Assembly (NCBI GenBank): GCA_947177515.1
Contig: CAMWUU010000147.1
Coordinates: forward strand, 1 to 8,100
Source: an uncultured Lachnospiraceae bacterium
GTDB taxonomy: Bacteria; Bacillota; Clostridia; Lachnospirales; Lachnospiraceae
Direction: 5' to 3'
Length of the DNA stretch: 8,100 nucleotides
Part shown: in pieces, positions 1 to 6,637 of the stretch
Layout of the letters: every line of letters begins with the position of its first letter
How positions within the stretch are numbered: the first letter of the stretch is position 1
Notes under the pieces: model-generated
Told to the model about the DNA's origin: nothing
Databases searched by the model: none
What the model saw: the letters and a program-made list of their open reading frames with translations, nothing else
Translations under genes and position numbers: made by a program

Positions 1-333
1 GAGTTAAGCGACCTGTTTGCGGCGGCGGATCTGGTGATTTCCCGTGCGGGCGCGAATGCCGTCTGCGAGCTGCTGGCACTGCGCAAGCCGATGATTTTGA
101 TTCCGCTTTCTGCGGCGGCAAGCAGGGGGGATCAGATTTTAAATGCTGAGTCCTTTGAGCGGCAGGGTTTTGCCTATGTAATTAATGAGGAAAGCCTGAC
201 AAATGAAACGCTGCTGTCAGCAGTTAATGAGGTTTATGATGGGCGGGATACCTATATCCAGGCCATGAAAAACAGTAATTTAACGGACGCTACGGAAACA
301 ATTGTTAAACTGATCAAGGAAACCGTAGGATGA
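1..333 (+). CDS. murG: MurG, C-terminal part (5' end outside window): UDP-GlcNAc--undecaprenyl-PP-MurNAc-pentapeptide GlcNAc transferase
   Basis: MurG adds GlcNAc from UDP-GlcNAc to lipid I, making lipid II at the inner face of the cytoplasmic membrane. The frame is open from base 1, so only the last 110 codons are present; the whole protein is usually about 350-370 residues. The fragment is the C-terminal nucleotide-sugar-binding half of a GT-B fold. In fragment numbering, SRAGANAVCE (residues 14-23) matches the conserved MurG S-R-x-G-A-x-x-x-x-E loop, with E23 at the position that contacts the UDP-GlcNAc ribose. GDQILNA (43-49) matches the segment whose Gln contacts the sugar donor, and KPMILIPL (29-36) is the usual intervening strand. 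The gene ends in TGA at 331-333 and is followed 17 bp later by a tandem terminator block, so it is the last gene of its transcript. An internal GTG at base 34 is not a real start, because the conserved domain continues upstream of it. Confidence 0.93.
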   Translation, partial: ELSDLFAAADLVISRAGANAVCELLALRKPMILIPLSAAASRGDQILNAESFERQGFAYVINEESLTNETLLSAVNEVYDGRDTYIQAMKNSNLTDATETIVKLIKETVG

Positions 334-350
334 AAAATTTCCGCAACTGC

Positions 351-378
351 AAAATCCCCGCATCAGCGGGGATTTTTT
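351..378. terminator. Intrinsic terminator, copy 1, usable in both directions
   Basis: An 11-bp perfect stem (351-361 with 366-376) closes on an ATCA loop and runs into six T. The stem reads AAAATCCCCGC / GCGGGGATTTT. A-tract and T-tract flank the GC core, so the bottom strand gives an equivalent hairpin followed by TTTT. It can therefore end murG transcripts and also transcripts of the facing HIT gene. It is the first and only fully paired unit of the tandem block. Confidence 0.9.
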
Positions 379-424
379 CCCTGCATCAGCGGGGATTTTT
401 TCCCTGCATCAGCGGGGATTTTTT
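356..424. repeat. Three tandem 23-bp units
   Basis: Units lie at 356-378, 379-401 and 402-424 with no spacer between them. Units 2 and 3 are identical; unit 1 differs by a single C to T transition at unit position 4. Each unit carries one complete terminator hairpin plus T-tract. Identity between units 2 and 3 suggests a recent duplication, for example by replication slippage on the hairpin. Confidence 0.93.
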
Positions 425-425
425 T
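379..425 (+). terminator. Two more tandem intrinsic terminators (copies 2 and 3), murG direction
   Basis: Each copy reads CCCTGC-ATCA-GCGGGG-A followed by six (copy 2) or seven (copy 3) T. With the flanking T:A pair the stem is 7 bp and contains one U-G wobble, because the fourth C of copy 1 is a T here. On the top strand the hairpin still folds. On the bottom strand the same change makes an A-C mismatch inside the stem, so these copies should work poorly for the HIT gene. Confidence 0.8.
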
Positions 426-436
426 CTAATTTTAGT

Positions 437-859
437 TTAATCCTGGAAATGACTGCGAATTTTTGACGCAATTTCTTTTGCTTCCCCATCAGCGTAGGAA
501 AGCGCCTTCCACGGGATGGTAAAATGGTCGTCCTGATAGCGCGGCAGAACATGGAAATGAAGATGGAAGATCGATTGTCCGGCAGCTTCGCCGTTGTTCT
601 GTAATATATTGATACCGTCGCAGCCTAATGCCTTCTTCATTGCCCCCGCCGTTTTTGAAACTACGGGGAGTATCTTTTTGGCAGTGTCTGCCTCAATTGC
701 AAGCAGGTCAGCCATATGCCGCTTTGGAAGCACAATAGCATGTCCCTTAACTGCTGGGGCAATATCCAGGAATACACGGAAATCCTCGTCCTCGTACAGT
801 GTAGTGGATGGAATCTCGCCAGAAGCGAGTTTGCAGAAAATACAATTTTCATCTTTCAT
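437..859 (-). CDS. HIT/HINT-family nucleotide hydrolase (histidine triad protein)
   Basis: A 140-residue cytoplasmic protein of the histidine triad superfamily, Hint branch. Such proteins hydrolyse nucleoside phosphoramidates or adenylated conjugates. The signature HLHFHVL gives H99, H101 and H103, with H101 expected to be the nucleophile. CIFC (C6, C9) near the N terminus is the usual zinc-binding pair of this branch. INILQNNGEAAGQSIFH (83-99) is the typical strand and loop leading into the triad, and length is normal for the family. The frame stays open upstream to 1009, but MKDENCIFC at 859 is chosen because it matches the usual family start and has GGAGG six bases upstream (866-870); the extra 50 residues are low-complexity and unrelated. 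The gene is transcribed toward murG and is divergent from the methyltransferase operon. Its physiological substrate cannot be told from sequence. Confidence 0.94.
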   Translation of the reverse strand: MKDENCIFCKLASGEIPSTTLYEDEDFRVFLDIAPAVKGHAIVLPKRHMADLLAIEADTAKKILPVVSKTAGAMKKALGCDGINILQNNGEAAGQSIFHLHFHVLPRYQDDHFTIPWKALSYADGEAKEIASKIRSHFQD

Positions 860-865
860 AGGAAA

Positions 866-870
866 CCTCC
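866..870 (-). promoter_or_regulatory. Ribosome binding site that fixes the HIT start
   Basis: On the bottom strand GGAGG is followed by TTTCCT and then ATG at 859, a 6-nt spacing. This favours the 140-aa form over the 190-aa open frame. Confidence 0.85.
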
Positions 871-882
871 ATTCTGGCATAC

Positions 883-906
883 AAAAAAAGCCCGTTTTTG
901 CGGTGC
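883..906 (-). terminator. Terminator-like hairpin in the HIT leader
   Basis: Read on the bottom strand, GC-A-CCG, loop CAAAAA, CGG-GC and then seven T form a short stem of five pairs with one bulged A and a U-tract. It lies between the proposed HIT promoter and its ribosome binding site, where a terminator would act as an attenuator. The stem is short, so strength is uncertain. The sequence just before the loop resembles a T-box core; see findings. Confidence 0.45.
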
Positions 907-929
907 CATTCCAGCCGGTTGTTTTTACC

Positions 930-958
930 AGTATACTCCGTTTCGGGAAAAAAGGAAA
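930..958 (-). promoter_or_regulatory. Probable sigma70 promoter of the HIT gene
   Basis: On the bottom strand a -10 of TATACT (935-930) lies 17 nt after TTTCCT (958-953). The -10 is five of six to consensus; the -35 is poor at three of six. Transcription would start near 923, giving a leader of about 64 nt that contains the terminator-like hairpin. The -10 sits in the 8-bp palindrome AGTATACT. Confidence 0.4.
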
Positions 959-993
959 GAGGAGGAAACAAGAAAAATTTAAGGAATTTGTAA

Positions 994-1022
994 TTGCAGT
1001 TTTTAACAAAACAGGGTATGAT
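994..1022 (+). promoter_or_regulatory. Probable sigma70 promoter of the methyltransferase-851aa-GT2 operon
   Basis: TTGCAG (994-999), a 17-nt spacer and TATGAT (1017-1022) give a good -10, a -35 with the important TTG, and optimal spacing. Expected start is near 1029, leaving a leader of about 37 nt before the ATG at 1066. It diverges from the HIT promoter about 60 bp away. Confidence 0.55.
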
Positions 1023-1065
1023 TAAATCCATATGAAAACCGATATGGAGGATGGGTCAGAGTATC

Positions 1066-2289
1066 ATGGATGAAAAAATAACGGAAATAATACAGAGATA
1101 TTGTGATGGGGGACTGATCCAGATCATCCTCTCAAATAGCAGGCAGCCGGAGGAACAAAAAAAAGTCCTGATTCGTCCTGTCCGGCTAAAGGACAAATTA
1201 TTTTTCCAGTCATGTGAGTACCGGGGAAGCCAAGTATTCCATAAAAACAACACCCGGGAAGAATTGCTTAGTCTGATTCAAGGCTGGTTAAAGGATTGTT
1301 TCCGGCAGGCTGAAATCCGGGCGCAGAAAGGGCAGGCAACCATACTAGTTAGCAAGAAGGGCAAAGTGACCGTGCGGGAAAAGAAAAATCCGGGGATGTG
1401 GGAGCAGGAATCCTGCCAGGATAGGGAAGACTGTGCCGTTAAGGCGGCGGGAAATATACAGGGTACGCAGGGACATAACCGGCAAAAGAATTATATCCTT
1501 AAAGAGGGGCGACCCGTTCCATTCCTGGTTGATCTTGGGGTCATGACGCAGGAGGGAAGGGTGGTACATGCCCGCTATGATAAGTTCCGCCAGATAAACC
1601 GCTTCCTGGAATTTATAGAGGACGTGCTGCCGTATCTGCCAAAAGACCGGGAAATTTCGGTAATTGATTTTGGCTGCGGTAAATCTTATCTGACATTTGC
1701 TATGTATTACTACCTGCACGAATTACAGCAATATAAAGTACGTGTGACAGGACTTGACTTAAAGGCGGATGTAATCGGGCGCTGTGCTGAACTATCAGAG
1801 CGCTACGGCTATGATGGACTGCATTTTTGCAGGGGGGATATCGCATCCTATAAGGGGGCGGAGGCGGTGGACATGGTGGTAACGCTTCACGCCTGCGATA
1901 CGGCAACAGATGCCGCACTGAAAAAGGCGGTGGACTGGGGGGCGCGCGTGATTTTAAGTGTGCCCTGCTGCCAGCATGAACTCAATAAAACAATCGAAAA
2001 TGAAGTACTTGCGCCGGTGCTGCGCTTTGGGCTGTTAAAAGAGCGCATGGCCGCATTGGTTACGGACGGGCTGCGCGCCGATTTGCTGGAGCAGTTAGGC
2101 TATAAAGTGCAGGTATTGGAATTTATTGATATGGAACACACGCCCAAAAATATACTGCTTCGTGCGGTGAAGAAAAATGAACTTTTGCCTGCGCGTTTAA
2201 AGGAGCAAAAGCGCGCAGCGTATTTGCGCTGTATCCGGGAGTTTTCTGTAAAACCGGCGCTTTACCGCGCTTTTTTTCCGGAGGAATAG
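1066..2289 (+). CDS. Class I SAM-dependent methyltransferase, Methyltransf_32 / GSTCD-like type
   Basis: A 407-residue cytoplasmic protein. The N-terminal ~105 residues are a mixed alpha/beta region of unknown role, followed by a polar, Gln-rich linker of about 35 residues. The C-terminal half is a Rossmann methyltransferase. VIDFGCGKSYLT (199-210) is motif I, which binds SAM; VTGLDLK (227-233) is the acidic strand-2 end; VTLHACDTATD (272-282) and SVPCCQHEL (298-306) are the motifs characteristic of this subfamily, the PCC-Q/H box included. Just before motif I, RYDKFRQINRF is basic and could touch nucleic acid. The substrate is unknown; tRNA or rRNA is a guess from the family. Start choice: ATG 1051 directly abuts GGAGG (1046-1050), too close to be used, so ATG 1066 is preferred although its 15-nt spacing is long. 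It heads the operon and ends 9 bp before the next start. Confidence 0.87.
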   Translation: MDEKITEIIQRYCDGGLIQIILSNSRQPEEQKKVLIRPVRLKDKLFFQSCEYRGSQVFHKNNTREELLSLIQGWLKDCFRQAEIRAQKGQATILVSKKGKVTVREKKNPGMWEQESCQDREDCAVKAAGNIQGTQGHNRQKNYILKEGRPVPFLVDLGVMTQEGRVVHARYDKFRQINRFLEFIEDVLPYLPKDREISVIDFGCGKSYLTFAMYYYLHELQQYKVRVTGLDLKADVIGRCAELSERYGYDGLHFCRGDIASYKGAEAVDMVVTLHACDTATDAALKKAVDWGARVILSVPCCQHELNKTIENEVLAPVLRFGLLKERMAALVTDGLRADLLEQLGYKVQVLEFIDMEHTPKNILLRAVKKNELLPARLKEQKRAAYLRCIREFSVKPALYRAFFPEE

Positions 2290-2293
2290 GAGG
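2288..2293 (+). promoter_or_regulatory. Ribosome binding site for a TTG start
   Basis: AGGAGG overlaps the stop codon of the methyltransferase gene by two bases and lies 5 nt before TTG 2299. It decides the start of the 851-aa gene: the first in-frame ATG lies downstream, beyond the hydrophobic anchor, with no comparable site. Confidence 0.85.
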
Positions 2294-2298
2294 AATTT

Positions 2299-4854
2299 TT
2301 GAAAATCGTATATCGTATCCTGATCCTGCTTGCTATTTTTACCGCATCGGTATATTATTTTGGAAGCAATATGCAGGAGCGCGTTTTCAGCGCGAACCGA
2401 AAGACTACACAGATGCAGCAGACAACATTGCCCGTTGTAACAGTGCTTACGCAGGCAGGGGAAATCAACCTGATGCACGGTTACTGTTCAAACTTAGATG
2501 CCATGCTGTTCCGGGAAAGTATCACACCCGTTGGCTCGGATAAGAGCGTGGAGATTTTGATTACCGAGAACGCTTACAATATAAAAAAAGTTAATTTTGA
2601 GATTTATGATACCATGCTTGGAACAAAACTGGAAGAAGGATCGGTTATCTCCTTGGAACGCCGTGTAAACGAGGGGGATGGCACAGAACAAAAAAGTGCG
2701 AAGTTAAGATTAAAAGGCGAGTATGCGGCAGGCGGCGAGTATGTGGCGAAGTTGACCCTGATCAGTAACGAGAGCAAACGTATCTATTATTATACCCGCT
2801 TTAAACTCTATAATAATTCGAACTTGGAAGAAAAACTTGCGTTTGTGGAAATGTTCCACAGTTCACTGCTTGACAAGGAAAGAAGTGGAAATGTCAGGAA
2901 ATATTTAGAAACTAGAAAGAATGCGGATGAAACGGATTTTTCCCATGCCAATCTGCATAACAGCCTTGATTTTTTGAGTTATGGGGAGCTTGCCCCGCGC
3001 GTGCTGTTTACGGAGAAGCCGGTGATTACGGAATATACGCAGGATACTGCATCGGTGGTGCTTGGCACCTGGATGGAGATTGATACGACAACGGGAATTG
3101 AGCGTTATTATGTGCGGGAATATTTCCGTTTCCGCTATACCCCGACGCGCGTTTATGTGTATAATTATGAACGTTCGATGGAGGCGGTTTTTGATGTAAA
3201 TAATATCAGCCTTTCAAAAAATGAGTTTAAACTTGGTATTACGGCTGATACGGATTTGAAAGTTCTTGCAAACTATGATAATACCAGGATTGCGATGGTA
3301 CGGCGCGGAACCCTGTATGTCTATACCACGGAAGACAATCTGCTTACAACGGCATTTACTTTTACACAGAGGAATTCGGATTACACGCGCGATACTTATG
3401 ATAAGCATGATATTCGTCTGCTTTCCGTAGACGATACCGGGGCGGTCGATTTCCTGGTATATGGCTATATGAACCGGGGAGAATATGAGGGGCGGGTCGG
3501 GATGATCCTCTATACCTACCATCCGGCTGATCAGACGGTTGAGGAGAGGGCGTATTTTCCTGCCAATACAACCTATGAGATTTTGAAGGAAACCATGGGG
3601 GATTTTGCTTACTGCAACTATGAGGATATATTTTATTTCCATATTTACGATACGGTTTATTCATATAACCTGATTACCGGTGTTCTTTCGGTTATTGCGC
3701 AGGATGTGACGCAGGAGTGTATGGTGTATGTGGAGCAGGGGCACATGCTGGCATGGCAGACATCAAAGGAACGGGGACGCACCGACCTTGTCCATGTTCT
3801 GAACTTGGATCTTGGGACGAGGAGCGATATTCATGCAGGCAAGGGGGAGATCATAGGGCTTCTAGGTGCCATTGATGATAATCTAATCCTTGGCAGGTCG
3901 GGAGTGGAAAATACTATTTACCAGGAGGATGGCACCTTAGTTGCAGCATATGACAGGGTGGAGATTGTTGATTTTGACGGGAATCAGCTTAAAAAATATG
4001 AGAAGAGCGGGTACTATGTGGTGGATGCTACGGTGGAGGACAATGTAATCCGCTTAGGGCGTGTCACAGGGGAAAATTCGGGAAAGCGGCGTTACCAGGT
4101 GGCGGAGCCGGATTTTATTTTGAACCAGGCAGCGGGAAAAAGCAGTTCCATCACATTGTCAAAGCGTGTGACGGACATGATGAAGACGGAGTATTATCTT
4201 TCCCTGCCGGAAAGCGTGCAGATATCCGAGGTTCCGGATACCGCAGGCACGAAAAATGTCGTGATTAGTGATAATACTACGGTGCGTGTCAATATGCCGG
4301 AATATTTTTCCGATTATTATCTAACCTACGCATACGGGAATATTGTGCTGCTGACAAAGGAACCGGGGGAGGCCATTGTTGTGGCGGATGAAACAACGGG
4401 TTCGGTGATTGGAAGCAACGGGGCAGTGATATGGAGCCGCGGTGTGAAGGCGGCTTCTGCGGAACTTAGGGATATTGCGCCGGTTGGCATGGAGCGCGGA
4501 GGAAACTCCCTGATGGCCTGTGTCAAAATGCTGCTTGACTACTGTAATGTCGAAGCGGATATCTCGCAGTACCGCCCACAGGACGGGCTACTGACGGACT
4601 GGATTGCACAGTATCTGCGCAGCCATATTATGAAACTTGGCGGTGTGACATTGGATGAAGCGCTTTATTATGTATACCTGCAAAATCCAGTGATCGCGGT
4701 GAATGGAAACGGCGAAGCCATCCTAATTACCGGGTATGATAAGTCGGGCATCAGCATGATCCGGCCGCAGGACGGGCGAAAAGGAAAGCTTTCGATGCGG
4801 GAAGCGGAAAATTTCTTGGGAATACAGGATTATTATTTTATTGTAATCTATTGA
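2299..4854 (+). CDS. Unrecognised membrane-anchored extracytoplasmic protein with a degenerate C39-like C-terminal domain
   Basis: An 851-residue protein I cannot assign to a named family. It opens with a TTG codon. Residues 4-22 (VYRILILLAIFTASVYYFG) form one hydrophobic segment after a short basic start, with no lipobox or clear signal cleavage site, so it is probably an N-terminal anchor with the rest outside. Residues ~45-175 are beta-rich and Ig-like in look. Residues ~312-610 contain repeated strand pairs of the kind seen in beta-propellers (for example IAMVRRGTLYVYTTEDN, DIFYFHIYDTVYSYNL, NLILGRSG). Residues ~725-851 resemble a papain-fold C39-type domain: a GGNSLMACVKMLLDY helix, PVIAV then EAILITGYD, and a final IRPQDG turn. 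All three expected catalytic positions appear replaced (Gly for Cys, E806 for His, R822 for Asp), which suggests a binding rather than cleaving role. It follows the methyltransferase gene by 9 bp and precedes the GT2 by 18 bp. Domain calls are by eye. Confidence 0.82.
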   Translation: MKIVYRILILLAIFTASVYYFGSNMQERVFSANRKTTQMQQTTLPVVTVLTQAGEINLMHGYCSNLDAMLFRESITPVGSDKSVEILITENAYNIKKVNFEIYDTMLGTKLEEGSVISLERRVNEGDGTEQKSAKLRLKGEYAAGGEYVAKLTLISNESKRIYYYTRFKLYNNSNLEEKLAFVEMFHSSLLDKERSGNVRKYLETRKNADETDFSHANLHNSLDFLSYGELAPRVLFTEKPVITEYTQDTASVVLGTWMEIDTTTGIERYYVREYFRFRYTPTRVYVYNYERSMEAVFDVNNISLSKNEFKLGITADTDLKVLANYDNTRIAMVRRGTLYVYTTEDNLLTTAFTFTQRNSDYTRDTYDKHDIRLLSVDDTGAVDFLVYGYMNRGEYEGRVGMILYTYHPADQTVEERAYFPANTTYEILKETMGDFAYCNYEDIFYFHIYDTVYSYNLITGVLSVIAQDVTQECMVYVEQGHMLAWQTSKERGRTDLVHVLNLDLGTRSDIHAGKGEIIGLLGAIDDNLILGRSGVENTIYQEDGTLVAAYDRVEIVDFDGNQLKKYEKSGYYVVDATVEDNVIRLGRVTGENSGKRRYQVAEPDFILNQAAGKSSSITLSKRVTDMMKTEYYLSLPESVQISEVPDTAGTKNVVISDNTTVRVNMPEYFSDYYLTYAYGNIVLLTKEPGEAIVVADETTGSVIGSNGAVIWSRGVKAASAELRDIAPVGMERGGNSLMACVKMLLDYCNVEADISQYRPQDGLLTDWIAQYLRSHIMKLGGVTLDEALYYVYLQNPVIAVNGNGEAILITGYDKSGISMIRPQDGRKGKLSMREAENFLGIQDYYFIVIY

Positions 4855-4872
4855 GAATGGAGGCACATTGAT

Positions 4873-5889
4873 ATGAAGCTTTTGACAGTAGCAGTTCCGT
4901 GCTATAATTCCGCAGAATATATGAGGCATGCGGTCGACAGTATTCTGGCTGGGGGGGAGGATGTGGAGATTATTATAATCGATGACGGCTCAAGCGATGA
5001 AACATCTCTGATTGCGGATGAATACGTGTTCCACCATCCTTCAGTCGTAAAAGCCATCCACCAGGAGAACGGCGGGCATGGCGAGGCGGTCAATGCCGGG
5101 CTTCGCGAGGCTTCCGGAATCTATTTTAAGGTGGTGGACAGCGATGACTGGCTGGATGAGGAAGCTTATAAAAAGGTGCTTGATACTCTGCGCAGGCTGG
5201 TTGGTGGCGGGGAGAGTGTGGACATGATGATTGCGAATTATGTCTATGAGAAGGTGACAGAGAATACGAAAAAAGTCATTAATTACCGGACGGCACTTCC
5301 GACAGATAGGATTTTTACCTGGGATGAGGTAAAATATTTCCGTCAGGGGCATTATATCCTGATGCACTCTGTAATTTACCGGACAAAACTTTTGCGGGAC
5401 TGCAATCTTACCCTCCCGAAGCATACTTTCTATGTGGACAATATTTTTGTCTACCAGCCACTGCCATATGTTAAGACCATGTATTACCTGGATGTGAACC
5501 TGTACCGGTATTTTATTGGGCGGGATGACCAGTCCGTAACTGTGGCGAATATGATTAAGCGCATTGACCAGCAGGAGCGTGTGAACCGCTATATGATTGA
5601 CTGCTGCGATGTGATGGCACTGAAAAATAAAAAGTTACAGCATTATATGATTAAGTATCTCTCAATTATGATGACGGTGACTTCTGTGTATCTGATTAAG
5701 GAGGGTTCCCCGGAAAGTATTCAGAAAAAGGAGAAACTCTGGGAGGATTTAAAGAAAAAAGATAAGCGCCTGTATAAAAAAATCCACGATAACCTCCTAG
5801 GGCGCAGTATGAATTTTAAATCGCGCCTTGGGAGGGGAATCGTGAAGGTGGGTTATACAGTAGCAGGAAAGATTTTCAAGTTCGTGTAG
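4873..5889 (+). CDS. Family 2 glycosyltransferase (GT-A fold)
   Basis: A 338-residue inverting glycosyltransferase that would move a sugar from a nucleotide donor to a surface glycan or lipid-linked acceptor. Visible motifs in order: VAVPCYNSAEYM (6-17), the opening strand and donor loop; IIIDDGSSDET (34-44), with D37/D38 for the nucleotide; QENGGHGEAVNAGL (64-77); VDSDDW (88-93), with the metal-binding DxD as D89-S90-D91; and TFYVDNIFVYQ (185-195), where D189 sits at the usual catalytic-base position. The C-terminal third is helical and basic, ending in an amphipathic stretch without a clear membrane span, so it is probably cytoplasmic and membrane-associated. GGAGG (4859-4863) lies 9 nt before the ATG. 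It is the third gene of the operon, and there is no terminator between its stop and the facing PAP2 gene. Donor and acceptor cannot be read from sequence. Confidence 0.92.
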   Translation: MKLLTVAVPCYNSAEYMRHAVDSILAGGEDVEIIIIDDGSSDETSLIADEYVFHHPSVVKAIHQENGGHGEAVNAGLREASGIYFKVVDSDDWLDEEAYKKVLDTLRRLVGGGESVDMMIANYVYEKVTENTKKVINYRTALPTDRIFTWDEVKYFRQGHYILMHSVIYRTKLLRDCNLTLPKHTFYVDNIFVYQPLPYVKTMYYLDVNLYRYFIGRDDQSVTVANMIKRIDQQERVNRYMIDCCDVMALKNKKLQHYMIKYLSIMMTVTSVYLIKEGSPESIQKKEKLWEDLKKKDKRLYKKIHDNLLGRSMNFKSRLGRGIVKVGYTVAGKIFKFV

Positions 5890-5892
5890 CCC

Positions 5893-6561
5893 TTAGACAG
5901 TACCTGCGGAGCGTGTATGCCGTCTGGCGTACAGCCCCGCGTAATCCGGGATGTAAACCGCGACATAGAGGACGAGTGAGAGCAGGCAGGCGCAGGCAAC
6001 ATCGAAGATGGAATGCTGCTTTAAACAAACGGTGGACATACAGATTAATACGGTCAAAACCAGGGTGCCAATGCGCAGGGAGCGCTTGGTTTTCAGATGT
6101 TTGCTTTTGTATATTGCGATACAGGCACCAATGGAGTTAAAGGCATGGATACTTGGGCAGACATTGGTGCAGGTGTCCGTGCTGTACAGCCATCCCATGA
6201 TTCTGGTAAAGATATTGCTTCGTCCGAGTGTGTCAAGATCCGGGCGAAGGTCATGTCCGTTTGGCCAGATTGTATAAATAGTCAGGCAGACTGTCATACC
6301 AATAAACAAAAACGCGGCGATCCGGTAAAATTCTGCCCTGTCTTTGAAAAAGAAATAGGCGACTGCTATAAAAATATAGGCGAACCATAAAAAGTACGGG
6401 ATAACAAAAATTTCCAGAAACGGGATATGGTCGTCAAGCGTTAAGTGGATAATAGTGTACTTTGTTGTGACAGTGCGTTCCAGCCAGGAGAACCAGAGCA
6501 TATAGAAGATAAAGTAGGTCAGTACCCAGGCATGGCTGTATTTTTTGATCAATGCTTTCAT
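5893..6561 (-). CDS. PAP2-superfamily integral membrane phosphatase/transferase
   Basis: A 222-residue polytopic membrane protein with about six hydrophobic segments (roughly 9-27, 51-73, 80-99, 140-152, 164-179, 187-205). The three PAP2 signatures are present in variant form: GHDLRP (102-107), NVCPSIHAFNS (133-143) in place of PSGH, and CLKQHSIFD (179-187), giving the H183-x3-D187 pair but with KQ where SR is usual. The CPSxH/KQHxxxD pattern fits the PAP2_3 (Aur1/inositolphosphotransferase-like) branch. Likely substrates are lipid phosphates such as polyprenyl pyrophosphate or phosphatidic acid, at the outer face of the membrane. The frame is open as far as 7203, but nothing upstream of MKALIKKYS fits; this ATG has GAAAGGA (6576-6570) 8 nt ahead and sits about 70 nt after a good promoter. 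It faces the GT2 with 3 bp between stops. Confidence 0.88.
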   Translation of the reverse strand: MKALIKKYSHAWVLTYFIFYMLWFSWLERTVTTKYTIIHLTLDDHIPFLEIFVIPYFLWFAYIFIAVAYFFFKDRAEFYRIAAFLFIGMTVCLTIYTIWPNGHDLRPDLDTLGRSNIFTRIMGWLYSTDTCTNVCPSIHAFNSIGACIAIYKSKHLKTKRSLRIGTLVLTVLICMSTVCLKQHSIFDVACACLLSLVLYVAVYIPDYAGLYARRHTRSAGTV

Positions 6562-6637
6562 GGATATTTTCCTTTCATGGATCAGGTTGGATGTTACGGT
6601 TACAACATATATAATATTTTGTGTTTGAAGTAAATGA

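Noticed and set aside
356..424. CRISPR-like repeat array
   Set aside because: The 23-bp units abut without spacers, and each is a terminator hairpin with T-tract.
860..1009. 50-residue N-terminal extension of the HIT protein in the same open frame
   Set aside because: It does not resemble HIT proteins, contains the probable promoter and hairpin, and the internal ATG at 859 has a well-placed GGAGG.
594..1025. 143-codon top-strand frame over the HIT gene and its leader
   Set aside because: Shadow of the HIT coding strand; no ribosome binding site and no recognisable protein.
860..1070. Complete T-box riboswitch upstream of the HIT gene
   Set aside because: Only the T-box-like core and terminator are visible; the T-rich upstream stretch shows no stem I or specifier loop, and the divergent operon starts there.
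3214..3664. Overlapping bottom-strand frames of 100-142 codons inside the 851-aa gene
   Set aside because: Antisense to a gene with good start, anchor and operon context; Arg/Pro/Ile-rich translations without motifs.
5906..5940. Hairpin (GTATGCC-GTCT-GGCGTAC with an outer GCGG/CCGC pair) just after the GT2 gene, as a terminator
   Set aside because: No T-tract follows on either strand and it lies in the PAP2 coding end, so a terminator call is not supported.
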